From positions 1 to 49,955 of the forward strand of contig CALCXY010000034.1 of the NCBI GenBank assembly GCA_937906345.1: DNA of 49,955 nt, written 5' to 3'. The notes beneath the pieces are model-generated. The model searched no databases. It was not told the origin of the DNA and worked only from the letters and a program-made list of their open reading frames with translations. The position numbers were made by a program, and so were the translations under genes. The stretch is from Candidatus Woesearchaeota archaeon (GTDB lineage: Archaea; Nanobdellota; Nanobdellia; Woesearchaeales; CALCXY01). This document shows positions 34,517-42,802 of the stretch, piece after piece (within the stretch, counting starts at the first letter, position 1; every line of letters begins with the position of its first letter).

Positions 34517-35939
34517 CTCCATCCCAATAGCCTTTTATTTGGTTTAAATTCCTTATAGCCATAATTTGCTTCATAATATAGCTAGGCCTTAAAAAGAATT
34601 CACTATAGCACTTTTTAACAAACAGTGCTATCTCTTTTTCTGTTAAACCATCTGGAACATATGCTAGCTTTGCAGAGTCTGGATCTATCATCTCATGATA
34701 AAAGTCATAATCATTATGTCGTATTTTCCCTTCTTTAACTAATTCTTGGAAAGCTTGAGTTCCATGGTAAGGAGTAAAAACATAAAAACTCGCTACATCA
34801 AGTGGAATACTTTTAGCAAAATCAAGAGTATCTTGCATAGTCTCCTTAGTTTCTCCAGGATATCCTACTACAAAAGATCCTCTTACGTTTAATCCTGCTT
34901 TTTTCGCAGCTCTAACACTTTCAGCAGCTTTATCTATTGTAAACCCTTTTTTCATTTTTTCAAGCATCCTATTATTACCATGCTCTAAACCAAATAAAAC
35001 CTGCCAGCATCCTGCTTTTTTCATAGCTTTATACAAATCATAATCAGCAGCATCAACTCGTGTTAAACAAGCCCATACAACTTTTATTTTTCGCTTATAA
35101 ATCTCTTCACAAAGATCATAAACCCTTTTTTTGTTTAGAGTAAAAGTATCATCCCAAAACTTAATTTCTTTAGCACCAAACCTTTTTACAAGCAATTCCA
35201 TTTCATCCGCAATCCTCTTAGGAGAATGTGCCCTAAATCTATTCCCAAACACAGTTCTATCACAAAACTTACATTGTGCTGGGCATCCTCTACTTGACAT
35301 AATACTCCCAACAGGATGTTTCATTGAACTTGCTATAGTAGCTTTATAATCTGATAAAGGAGGAAGTAAATGCCTTGCTGGAATAGGCAGCTCATCTAAA
35401 TCACTAATAAATCCTCTTGAAGGAGTTGATCTAAATGCACCATTTTCACTATATACAACACCTTTAATCTCATCTATCCCTAAAATTTTAGTATCTTGAG
35501 TTTTTCCATCTCGAATTCTCTCTGCTAATTCTAAAAATGTATATTCTGCTTCTCCTGTTACTCCTAATTCAAAAATATCATTATCTACTGATCCTTTTGG
35601 GTCTGCTGCAACGTGAGGACCTCCTACAATAAGATGTGTTTCTGGCAAAGCCTTTTTGATCAAACTAGCAGCTTTAAGCGTATTATTAAAACTAAGCGTT
35701 GTGCATGAAAATCCAATTAATTTAGGTTTTAACTCAGCAACTTTATCTCTTAATTCAGGTATACTCACATCCATTTGTGGACAATCATAAATAACAACCT
35801 CAAATCCTGCTTTCTCTAATATAGCTCCAATATAAGCAATTCCTAAAGGCTGTTGTAAATTCCCTACTTTAGCTAAAGAACTGTTTCCTGCTTGTTCTGC
35901 TAAGCTAAGAGGTGCATTAATAATTAATACTTTCATCAT
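34494..35939 (-). CDS. B12-binding-domain radical SAM enzyme
   Basis: The protein has about 481 residues. The N-terminal 150 residues form a Rossmann-like cobalamin-binding domain (QPLGIAYIGAILEKAGFEVVIYD; LIVGGPHVAADP). The radical SAM core carries SRGCPAQCKFCDR, the CxxxCxxC that binds the 4Fe-4S cluster, near 225. A C-terminal extension follows. Relatives (BchE, HpnP, TsrM-like groups) methylate or rearrange unactivated carbons. Here lipid or glycolipid methylation is possible but unproven. The start ATG at 35939 (or the adjacent ATG at 35936) follows GAGGT. It is divergent from a methyltransferase/flavoenzyme gene set. Confidence 0.88.
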   Translation of the reverse strand: MMKVLIINAPLSLAEQAGNSSLAKVGNLQQPLGIAYIGAILEKAGFEVVIYDCPQMDVSIPELRDKVAELKPKLIGFSCTTLSFNNTLKAASLIKKALPETHLIVGGPHVAADPKGSVDNDIFELGVTGEAEYTFLELAERIRDGKTQDTKILGIDEIKGVVYSENGAFRSTPSRGFISDLDELPIPARHLLPPLSDYKATIASSMKHPVGSIMSSRGCPAQCKFCDRTVFGNRFRAHSPKRIADEMELLVKRFGAKEIKFWDDTFTLNKKRVYDLCEEIYKRKIKVVWACLTRVDAADYDLYKAMKKAGCWQVLFGLEHGNNRMLEKMKKGFTIDKAAESVRAAKKAGLNVRGSFVVGYPGETKETMQDTLDFAKSIPLDVASFYVFTPYHGTQAFQELVKEGKIRHNDYDFYHEMIDPDSAKLAYVPDGLTEKEIALFVKKCYSEFFLRPSYIMKQIMAIRNLNQIKGYWDGAMAVIGL

Positions 35940-35940
35940 T

Positions 35941-35956
35941 TTGAGGATTACCTCAA
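35941..35956. promoter_or_regulatory. 6-bp inverted repeat between divergent genes
   Basis: TTGAGG-ATTA-CCTCAA lies between the radical SAM start codon and the divergent TATA box. It overlaps the radical SAM ribosome site, so it could be an operator or a translational hairpin; it is short and may be chance. Confidence 0.3.
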
Positions 35957-35958
35957 GA

Positions 35959-35966
35959 TTTAAATA
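35959..35966 (+). promoter_or_regulatory. TATA box for the methyltransferase gene
   Basis: TTTAAATA is centred 26 nt before the ATG at 35989. It lies upstream of the two other in-frame ATG/AGG-region starts, which it therefore argues against. Confidence 0.6.
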
Positions 35967-35988
35967 CTTTATGGAATTAATCAAAACC

Positions 35989-36654
35989 ATGGAAAATGAG
36001 TTTAAAAAGTCAGTAGATGCTGCATACTTAGAGTTTAAAGTAGAACCTATGGATCAACTATATTCAAATAAAATAGCAGGTTACTTTTCTAGGCTAAGAG
36101 TAAAGAAAATACTCAAAGAAGCCAATTTTAAAGATAAAAAGGTTTTAGATTTAGGTTGTGAAGCTGGATATGTTTCCTTAATGATGAACCAGGCACATGC
36201 TAAAGTTACAAGTTTTGATCTTTGTATTCCAGCTTTAAAAAAATTTAAAGAAAAACTCATTAAACATAATATTAAAGACATCACACCTTTCGCTGCTATA
36301 GCACAAAAACTTCCCTTAAAAGATTCTCAATTTGATTATGTTGTTGCAACAGAAGTCTTTGAACACATGCCTGAATTGGATAAAGTAATTAGCGAATCTT
36401 TCAGAGTGTTAAAACCTGGAGGAAAACTTATAGTTACCTTTCCTAATGAATATTTAAGAAAAAAAGTATATTGGATAGCAAAACTCTTTGGAATCCACAC
36501 AGAAGTTGAAGATGAAGTTACTTTGTATGAATATTCTAAAAAAGAAATCATTGACAAACTAAGTAAAAAATTCACTGTGAAGAAAGTCTACACCTTCCCT
36601 TGGTATTTCAGAATAACCCACATGATGGTCAGTGAGAAACATTTAACCAATTAA
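35989..36654 (+). CDS. SAM-dependent methyltransferase
   Basis: The protein has about 221 residues, with motif I VLDLGCEAGYVSLMM near 45, the FDYVVATEVFEHMPELD segment near 105, and FRVLKPGGKLIVTFPNEYL near 132. It is a Methyltransf_11/25-type enzyme similar to ubiquinone/lipid or glycan methyltransferases. The ATG at 35989 is preferred over ATGs at 35971 and 35941-frame alternatives on promoter spacing. It is followed after 30 nt by two overlapping flavoenzyme genes, which may share its pathway, although a TATA box in front of them allows separate expression. Confidence 0.82.
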   Translation: MENEFKKSVDAAYLEFKVEPMDQLYSNKIAGYFSRLRVKKILKEANFKDKKVLDLGCEAGYVSLMMNQAHAKVTSFDLCIPALKKFKEKLIKHNIKDITPFAAIAQKLPLKDSQFDYVVATEVFEHMPELDKVISESFRVLKPGGKLIVTFPNEYLRKKVYWIAKLFGIHTEVEDEVTLYEYSKKEIIDKLSKKFTVKKVYTFPWYFRITHMMVSEKHLTN

Positions 36655-36662
36655 TTTATAAA
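36655..36662 (+). promoter_or_regulatory. TATA box for the flavoenzyme pair
   Basis: TTTATAAA is centred 26-27 nt before the ATG at 36685; it starts right after the methyltransferase stop codon. Confidence 0.6.
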
Positions 36663-36684
36663 TCCTAATTCTAATGAAAAGCCT

Positions 36685-37920
36685 ATGGTAAAAAAGAGCT
36701 ATGATGTAATTATAGTAGGTGCTGGATTAGGTGGTTTAAAGCTTGCAGAACTTTTAAACAATTCTAAACTTAATGTTCTTTTGATTGAGAAAAGAAGTAC
36801 AATTAAAACATTAACTAAAAATTACTTTGGCACATTTCTTGAATATATTCAACGTTGGAAACTACAAAAATATTTGATCTATAAATGTGGTTGGGGATTT
36901 TATACTACAAGAAGTCAAACTTTTAAAAAATTGAAAGGTAAATCTTTATGTGTATTAGAAATGAATAAATGGACAAGATCATTAAAATTAAAATGTGATA
37001 AAAAAACTAATATTCAGATTGTAAAATTAAAGAGAGAAAAGGAACAAATTACTCTATATGATCAAAAAAATCATAAGTATACTGCAAAACTGGTTGTAGA
37101 TTGTAGTGGAATTGCACAAACCATATCAACATTGTTAGGTATTAAAAAAAGTAAGTGTGATTTTCTAAATTATGTTTTTATTATGAAAAATCATAAATCA
37201 AAGAATAGAAACGAAATGTTTTATTTTCAGGATTCTAATCTTACAAATTGTGGAGGATGGTTTCATACCCTTGAAAATGGGAAATGCTTAGTTGGTTGTG
37301 CAGAATTTACTGGACCTAATACACTTGGCAAAAAAGAATTAAGAAAAAGATTAATCTCTTATGTTAAAAACTTTTATCCATTAAATAAATATTTGAAAAA
37401 TGCAAAAATTATAGAAGAGTTTTGCATGGCTGGACCAACAACTACAATGCATTCTTCAATTGTAGAGGATAATTATATAGCAGTTGGTGACGCTGCAGGT
37501 GCAGGAGGCCCATTTATTGGAGATGGCTTTAGGATGACATTTGCAATGGCAGATTCAGCATATGATACCATAAAAGAAGTTTTTAAATTAAATGATTTTT
37601 CAAAAAGAGCTCTCCAGATATATAGTAAAAAGTTCAATGATGAATTTGGAAAATGGTATAAATGGTCTTATCTTTGGAGATTTATGTATTTAAGATATAC
37701 TACAAATAAAGAATTAAACCTATTTACAGAAAAACTTAAAAAATTTAATGATCAGGATTATTATGATATTCTTGTATCTAAACTAACTCCAAAAATATTA
37801 ATTAAACTTTTTACCGCAAAATCCTTTTTTTTGTTGATTAAAAATATGTTTATATTTCATATTTTAGAACCATTAAAAATTTCAAAATTACCTCGTAGGC
37901 CTATAGTGCTTAAAAAATGA
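36685..37920 (+). CDS. FAD-dependent oxidoreductase, geranylgeranyl reductase/cyclase-like
   Basis: The 411-residue protein has the FAD motif VIIVGAGLGGLKLAELL at 8-24, acidic strand end LLIEK, LVVDCSGIAQTISTLLG near 141, and the second FAD motif IAVGDAAGAGGPFIGDGFRMTFAMADSA near 268. This is the GR2-type fold of geranylgeranyl reductases, lycopene cyclases and halogenase-like monooxygenases. The CTG-type motif of true geranylgeranyl reductases is not evident. An isoprenoid or quinone-like substrate is the best guess. The C-terminal third is Lys/Tyr-rich and probably membrane-facing. It overlaps the next gene by ATGA. Confidence 0.75.
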   Translation: MVKKSYDVIIVGAGLGGLKLAELLNNSKLNVLLIEKRSTIKTLTKNYFGTFLEYIQRWKLQKYLIYKCGWGFYTTRSQTFKKLKGKSLCVLEMNKWTRSLKLKCDKKTNIQIVKLKREKEQITLYDQKNHKYTAKLVVDCSGIAQTISTLLGIKKSKCDFLNYVFIMKNHKSKNRNEMFYFQDSNLTNCGGWFHTLENGKCLVGCAEFTGPNTLGKKELRKRLISYVKNFYPLNKYLKNAKIIEEFCMAGPTTTMHSSIVEDNYIAVGDAAGAGGPFIGDGFRMTFAMADSAYDTIKEVFKLNDFSKRALQIYSKKFNDEFGKWYKWSYLWRFMYLRYTTNKELNLFTEKLKKFNDQDYYDILVSKLTPKILIKLFTAKSFFLLIKNMFIFHILEPLKISKLPRRPIVLKK

Positions 37921-39056
37921 AAATTCATGAAACAATTATCATCGGAGCAGGAATATCTGGATTAGCTTGTGCACACACACTAAGCCAAGCAAATAAAAAG
38001 TTCAAAATAATATCTGAAAATATAGGAGGTAGAATTGTAGAATCCTCAGAAGATCATGTTGAATATGGTGCTTTCTATGTAATGAAAGGATATAGCCATA
38101 TATTACCTTTCATAAAATTGGGAAGGAGAATTGAATTGGGAAAATTTAAATTTCACAAAGGTCATAATACTTATAAATTATTTACACCAAGATCCCTCCC
38201 TTACATTCCTCAACTTGTAAGATCTTTATTGCTATTAAAAAAATTCAAGAAACATTATCGAAAATTTAAAAAAAATAGTATGTTTATGTCTCAAGTAGAA
38301 GCATTACAATCAGATCCATTTTTATTCAAACTATATAAACAAAAAGCAACTCAGCTCATTAAAGAATATAACATAAAAGAAATCACTTATGATTACTATG
38401 CTGAATGTTTACATGGAACCACATTTACTGACATAAAAAATATTAATGCATTTTCCTTTTTACATTTCACATTACCAACAATTGTCCCATGTTATGAATT
38501 TATTTTTGAAAAAAATAAAATGACAAATAAATTTAAAAAGAACATAATTAAAGAATCAGTAAAAAGTCTTACAAAAAAGAACAAATTACATTGTATCAAA
38601 ACAAAAACAAAATCCTATTTAGCAAAAAATATTGTAGTAGCAACACCTCCACATATTTCTCAAAAACTATTAAAAATGAAAAAATGTAGAGGACCTGTTT
38701 CAGCACATATGTTCCATATAAAAGGCACTATTAAAAAAGAATGGGATTATTGTGAAGAAAATTTCTTTGCAGACAATAATCGAATGCTTGCTATCGCACA
38801 CCAACCAAATGATACGTATCTTTTTTATTCTAGAGGAAAAAATCCTAAATTTGATGAATATTTTACAAAGTATAAAATTATTAAACATAAATTTTGGAAC
38901 CCTGCATTTAATATCGAAGGAAATGTTTTATGGGATTCTAACCATGCAAAAAATCTCTATCTTATTGGTGATCACAATGTATGTGGTTTAGAAGACTCAT
39001 TTATAACAGGAGTCTACGCTGCAAATCAAATAATCAAGAAAAATTCTAAATTATAA
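37917..39056 (+). CDS. FAD-dependent amine-oxidase/phytoene-desaturase-like protein
   Basis: The 379-residue protein has the N-terminal FAD motif TIIIGAGISGLACAHTL, then SENIGGRIVES (the GGR loop of amine oxidase and desaturase families). VEYGAFYV follows, where many relatives bind substrate. The C-terminal FAD motif is NLYLIGDHNVCGLEDSFITGVYAANQI near 345. It is shorter than phytoene desaturases (about 500). Coupled by ATGA overlap to the preceding flavoenzyme, it likely acts on the same molecule. Substrate unknown; protoporphyrinogen oxidase-like activity is unsupported because no heme genes are nearby. Confidence 0.72.
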   Translation: MKIHETIIIGAGISGLACAHTLSQANKKFKIISENIGGRIVESSEDHVEYGAFYVMKGYSHILPFIKLGRRIELGKFKFHKGHNTYKLFTPRSLPYIPQLVRSLLLLKKFKKHYRKFKKNSMFMSQVEALQSDPFLFKLYKQKATQLIKEYNIKEITYDYYAECLHGTTFTDIKNINAFSFLHFTLPTIVPCYEFIFEKNKMTNKFKKNIIKESVKSLTKKNKLHCIKTKTKSYLAKNIVVATPPHISQKLLKMKKCRGPVSAHMFHIKGTIKKEWDYCEENFFADNNRMLAIAHQPNDTYLFYSRGKNPKFDEYFTKYKIIKHKFWNPAFNIEGNVLWDSNHAKNLYLIGDHNVCGLEDSFITGVYAANQIIKKNSKL

Positions 39057-39061
39057 GAATT

Positions 39062-39087
39062 AAAAAAATAAAGAAAAAAAGAAAAAA
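39062..39087 (-). terminator. oligo-T terminator after the cold-shock gene
   Basis: On the minus strand, T-runs of 6, 7 and 7 lie within 26 nt, starting about 30 nt after the cold-shock stop codon. This is typical archaeal termination. Confidence 0.6.
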
Positions 39088-39117
39088 GTTTTACTGTTTA
39101 TTCCACATTCAGAATAC

Positions 39118-39411
39118 TTATTCTTCTTGTGTTTCTGAAGCTTCGTCTGAACCTGCATCTTCTGCACCAGCATCTGAACTATCATCTGCATCAGCGCCTG
39201 AATCAGCATCAGAACTACCACTTCCTAAAGCAACGTTTTCAGCCTTTGGGCCTCTATCGCCTTCAGTAACATCAAAAGTAACTGCATCGTTTTCACGTAA
39301 TGTTGTTCCTTCTTGAATTCCAGTAGTGTGCACGAAGTATTCTTTTCCGTCTTCACCAGTTATGAATCCAAATCCTTTAGATTCATTAAAAAATTTTACT
39401 GTTCCGTTCAT
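39118..39411 (-). CDS. cold-shock domain protein with acidic tail
   Basis: The 97-residue protein starts with a complete cold-shock OB fold of about 62 residues: [21 protein letters not shown] (RNP1-like KGFGFI) and EYFVHTTGI (RNP2-like). It binds single-stranded RNA or DNA and probably acts as an RNA chaperone. The last 35 residues are almost only Asp, Glu, Ser, Gly and Ala. G/C-richer codons and a perfect GGAGGTGA ribosome site suggest very high expression. It is 26 nt downstream of the epimerase gene on the same strand. Confidence 0.92.
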   Translation of the reverse strand: MNGTVKFFNESKGFGFITGEDGKEYFVHTTGIQEGTTLRENDAVTFDVTEGDRGPKAENVALGSGSSDADSGADADDSSDAGAEDAGSDEASETQEE

Positions 39412-39417
39412 ATTTAC

Positions 39418-39425
39418 TCACCTCC
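39418..39425 (-). promoter_or_regulatory. full-length Shine-Dalgarno of the cold-shock gene
   Basis: GGAGGTGA on the minus strand ends 6 nt before the ATG at 39411. It is the longest match to the 16S anti-SD seen in the window. Confidence 0.75.
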
Positions 39426-39437
39426 TATCAATTACTC

Positions 39438-40424
39438 TTACCACCCTTCGGGTAAGTGTTCCCTTACTTCTATATTTTCAAAAGGCTTACTTTCACGAAT
39501 TCCTGCGCTTTTCGCCCATTCACTCATTTTAGCTATACCTTCCTGTAAAGAGGTATTCTGCATCCCTTTAAAAACCTTTTTGATTTTGTCATGAGAACTG
39601 AAAGCATGCTTTACTTCATGCCTAGTCTCTAAATAGTTCATTTTTACCTCTTTATTCATAGATTTCATGATTTCTTTGGCTAATTCATTGATAGAATACG
39701 CTTTATCAGCACCAATGTTAAATATCTCATTATAAGCCTCTTTTACGCTTATACTAGATGCCATAACCTTTGCCATGTCTCCAATATAAGAAAATGCACG
39801 TGTTTGCTCTCCATCGCCAAAAATAGTTAATGTTTTGCCTTGCATAATCTGATTCATAAAGATTCCTAACACATTTCTATATTTATCTCCTAAATTTTGC
39901 CTTTCTCCATAAACATTATGAGGTCTAAAAATAATATAATTAAGTCCAAAAAGATCTTTTGCATTTTTTAAGTCAATCTCAACTGCATACTTGCTAGTCC
40001 CATAAGGATCTGCAGGTACCGGCACGGTTTTTTCATCAAATGGAGGTTTCTGATTTCCATAAACACCAATTGAAGAAGTAAATACAAAGCATTTTACTTT
40101 ATTATTTACAGAAGCATTAATCAAATTAGCACTTCCTACTAAATTAACCATATAATTAAAACGCCGTATATGAGGACTTAAAATCTCAGCTGCATAAGCA
40201 GCTAAATGAAAAACATAATCAATCTTATGATCAGCAAAAATCTTATCAACTAACTCATGATCTACAACACTTCCTTCTACAAAAGTTGCTTTACTATTAA
40301 CATTATCAGTAAAACCCCCTGATAAATCATCTAGCACAACAACTTCATACCCTAATGCAAGAAGTTCATCTACTATATGGCTTCCTATAAAACCAGCTCC
40401 TCCTGTTACTAACACTTTTTCCAT
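39438..40424 (-). CDS. NAD-dependent sugar epimerase, GalE-like
   Basis: This extended SDR has about 328 residues, with VTGGAGFIGSHIVDELL at 5-21, DDLSGG strand end, FHLAAYAAE near 78, and catalytic Ser in FTSSIGVYG with YGTSK near 147. It resembles UDP-glucose/UDP-GlcNAc 4-epimerases; the NAD motif is intact. It would supply UDP-galactose-type or related sugars for surface glycans. The ATG at 40424 is chosen over one 18 nt upstream because the TATA box is 26 nt before it. The C-terminus ends within 27 nt of the cold-shock start. Confidence 0.87.
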   Translation of the reverse strand: MEKVLVTGGAGFIGSHIVDELLALGYEVVVLDDLSGGFTDNVNSKATFVEGSVVDHELVDKIFADHKIDYVFHLAAYAAEILSPHIRRFNYMVNLVGSANLINASVNNKVKCFVFTSSIGVYGNQKPPFDEKTVPVPADPYGTSKYAVEIDLKNAKDLFGLNYIIFRPHNVYGERQNLGDKYRNVLGIFMNQIMQGKTLTIFGDGEQTRAFSYIGDMAKVMASSISVKEAYNEIFNIGADKAYSINELAKEIMKSMNKEVKMNYLETRHEVKHAFSSHDKIKKVFKGMQNTSLQEGIAKMSEWAKSAGIRESKPFENIEVREHLPEGW

Positions 40425-40446
40425 GAAAATTATCAACCCCATACCA

Positions 40447-40454
40447 TATATAAA
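40447..40454 (-). promoter_or_regulatory. TATA box for the epimerase gene
   Basis: TTTATATA on the minus strand is centred 26 nt before the ATG at 40424. Confidence 0.65.
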
Positions 40455-40491
40455 CGTTGTGGATATCTGTTCCTGCAGTAAATAAGTATAC

Positions 40492-40500
40492 TTTTAAATA
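40492..40500 (+). promoter_or_regulatory. TATA box for the 286-codon unknown gene
   Basis: TTTTAAATA is centred 27 nt before the ATG at 40523. Confidence 0.6.
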
Positions 40501-40522
40501 GTCATATTAAACTCTCTATATA

Positions 40523-41383
40523 ATGTATCAAACAAATTTATTTAGAAAAAATGTAAGAAAGCAGGCCCAAAACTTTTCAAATACTGATACAGTTGAAACT
40601 GCTTTATTTGATTTTGTAAATGGTTTAAAAATTCCTGATTTTGGTGAGAAATACATTGAAAGACATGTTAAAGAATCCCACACATTATCTAAAAAACAAA
40701 GAGATAAATATACTCTTCGCTTTGATGTGCCTGCACATGGTTTTTTTAGATTAAAAGATAATGGCTATGCTAAAAGAAGCAGAGACTTTTTCTCCTTAGG
40801 AGAATCACGATATTTTGAAAACCCCTTCAATTTTTCTTTATTCTATGGTTGGAGCTGCATTGCATCTTTAGGATTTGAACCTGGCTTTGATAATATTATG
40901 ATTAGAGAACTTAAAGGAACCACTGTCAGAGTAAATCCCTTACAAAAAATTAAATGGACTCATGCATTAGTAAGTTTTGCAGTTGATTGGGCAAAAGCAT
41001 TAAACATTCCAGAAGTAAGAATATTATCTGCAAGTAATAATTATTTAGCTCAAAGAACATATCAAAATCTACAAGAATTAGGATATCTTCCAAGAGATAT
41101 GACTTTTCAAGAATCTTTACGCCATGAAATTGATCAAGAAACAAAAAATCAAATAGCAAAACATAGTGAGTGGGAAGTAAAACCTTTACCCAACGATACA
41201 TTTATGCTCTATGATGTTACTGCAAGAAGGCTTAAATTTAATACCTTGCGCAATGGAAACTATTCACTAATACTTACTCCAAAACCTGTTTCAAAGCCTC
41301 AGCAACCTTCTGAATCTCCTCATCAGTCAAATCAGAGCTACTTGGCAGATAAAACCCTTTCTCACCAAGCCATTCAGCAATAG
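40523..41383 (+). CDS. unknown protein, possibly GNAT-like
   Basis: The 286-residue protein has no signal peptide or TM helix. I do not recognise the family. A stretch near 150-195 (HALVSFAVDWAKALNIPEVR, then a helix ending in NLQELGYLP) has the order of the acetyl-CoA-binding and C-terminal parts of a GNAT acetyltransferase, but the pyrophosphate-binding Q/RxxGxG/A loop is not clear. The last 37 residues (Pro, Ser, Gln-rich) are encoded antisense to the end of the DegT gene, a 110-nt convergent overlap. It is likely expressed, because it has a well-placed TATA box. Confidence 0.55.
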   Translation: MYQTNLFRKNVRKQAQNFSNTDTVETALFDFVNGLKIPDFGEKYIERHVKESHTLSKKQRDKYTLRFDVPAHGFFRLKDNGYAKRSRDFFSLGESRYFENPFNFSLFYGWSCIASLGFEPGFDNIMIRELKGTTVRVNPLQKIKWTHALVSFAVDWAKALNIPEVRILSASNNYLAQRTYQNLQELGYLPRDMTFQESLRHEIDQETKNQIAKHSEWEVKPLPNDTFMLYDVTARRLKFNTLRNGNYSLILTPKPVSKPQQPSESPHQSNQSYLADKTLSHQAIQQ

Positions 41384-42386
41384 AATATTCTCCACTACAA
41401 TCTGGAGCATTTTCAACAGTTTTATCAACATAAACTGGCTGCTTATGCATAGGAATAAAAAAACTCCTAGTATCAACTCCCTTTTCCTTCAATTCAGACA
41501 TAACCTCTTCCTTACTCTTACTCACCGAATCATCCAAAACAACACCATACATCCAATACACATTTTTATAACCCTTTAATTCAACAGGTAAAATAAGTGG
41601 CAATCCTTTAAGTGCTTTCCCATACCTTTCTCCAAGACTTCTACGAGCTGAAACAAGTTTTTCAGCATTTTCAACTTGTGCAACTCCTATTGCTGCTTGA
41701 ATATTAGTAAGCCTATAATTAAAACCAACTTTCTTATGGATAAAACGAGGAACCTCAAAAGCATGATTGCGTAATTTCTTCATTTCATCAGCCAACTCAG
41801 AATCATTCGTTACACACATGCCTCCTTCACCTGTTGTAAAAATCTTATTAGCATAAAAACTAAAACATCCAATATCTCCTATACTTCCTGCTTTTTTACC
41901 ATTTAATTCAGCACCATGTGCTTCTGCTGCATCTTCAATAACTTTCAATCCTTTATCTTTAGCAATCTCCATAATTGTATCCATATCACACATATGTCCA
42001 TACACATGCACAACCATAATTGCTTTAGTATTCTTAGTAATTTTCTCAATTATCTTCCCAGCATCCATACACCATGTTTCTTTATCTGCATCAACAAAAA
42101 CAGGTGTTGCGCCTGTAAAGATAATCGCATTAATTGTTGCAGCCATAGTAAAAGTAGGAACTATTACCTCATCTCCTTTTTTTAATCCAAGAGCTGCAGT
42201 TGCTAAATGTAAAGCACCTAATCCACTAGAACAACTTACTCCAAATTTTGATCCACAAAACTCTGCAAATCCTGATTCAAATTGATCTATAAACTTTCCT
42301 GCACTAGAAATCCAATTAGTATCTAAAGCCTCATCCACATATTTTTTCTCATTTCCTGGAAGCCAAGGCTTACATACTGGAATCAT
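41274..42386 (-). CDS. DegT/DnrJ/EryC1 PLP aminotransferase, second paralogue
   Basis: The 370-residue protein has the PLP Lys in FSFYANKIFTTGEGG, VIEDAAEAHGAELNGKKAG, and CSSGLGALHLATAAL for phosphate binding. It closely parallels the aminotransferase at 29504-30601 (shared FIDQFESGFAEFCGSK-type, PVFVDADKETWCMD and RSFFIPMH-type segments), so they are paralogues with probably similar 4-keto-6-deoxy sugar substrates. It is last in a six-gene operon and begins by ATGA overlap with the cupin gene, so the cupin is probably its pathway partner. Confidence 0.9.
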   Translation of the reverse strand: MIPVCKPWLPGNEKKYVDEALDTNWISSAGKFIDQFESGFAEFCGSKFGVSCSSGLGALHLATAALGLKKGDEVIVPTFTMAATINAIIFTGATPVFVDADKETWCMDAGKIIEKITKNTKAIMVVHVYGHMCDMDTIMEIAKDKGLKVIEDAAEAHGAELNGKKAGSIGDIGCFSFYANKIFTTGEGGMCVTNDSELADEMKKLRNHAFEVPRFIHKKVGFNYRLTNIQAAIGVAQVENAEKLVSARRSLGERYGKALKGLPLILPVELKGYKNVYWMYGVVLDDSVSKSKEEVMSELKEKGVDTRSFFIPMHKQPVYVDKTVENAPDCSGEYSIAEWLGEKGFYLPSSSDLTDEEIQKVAEALKQVLE

Positions 42387-42793
42387 TCTACTTTACCTTG
42401 TTTTTCAATTTGGTCTCGAGGAACTCTGAATACATCTTCTTCATATCCTTTCCCATGTCTAGATTTCCTTGTAAAAAATAATAACTTACTTTTCTCAAGC
42501 GCAATCATACAATGCCACTCAAAAGGATCACACTCAACTTTATCTCCTTCTTCAAGAATAACTTCATTTACCTTAGTTCCATCTTTACTCAAATCTTTTG
42601 TTAAATAACGAATTTTCCCAGATAAAATATAATTAATTTGATCTGTTTCTTTATGATAATGCGCTGCACGTTCTACACCTTCTTTTTCAAAGGTGCAAAT
42701 TCCTGCATGCACAAATGATTCCCCATCTACAACATCAATAATATCTCCTCGATCATCAGTATGTGCTGGTTTTATTTTTTCTACATTTGGCAT
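42383..42793 (-). CDS. cupin, sugar isomerase/epimerase-like
   Basis: The 136-residue single-domain cupin has motif 1 RAAHYHKETDQINYILSG with His ligands near 44 and 46, and motif 2 EEGDKVECDPFEWHCM near 82. It resembles RmlC/FdtA-type nucleotide-sugar ketoisomerases and WxcM-like proteins that sit beside DegT aminotransferases. A 3,4-ketoisomerase step before transamination would give a 3-amino-3,6-dideoxy sugar; this is inference. GAGGTGAT precedes the ATG. Confidence 0.78.
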   Translation of the reverse strand: MPNVEKIKPAHTDDRGDIIDVVDGESFVHAGICTFEKEGVERAAHYHKETDQINYILSGKIRYLTKDLSKDGTKVNEVILEEGDKVECDPFEWHCMIALEKSKLLFFTRKSRHGKGYEEDVFRVPRDQIEKQGKVE

Positions 42794-42802
42794 TGTATCA
42801 CC

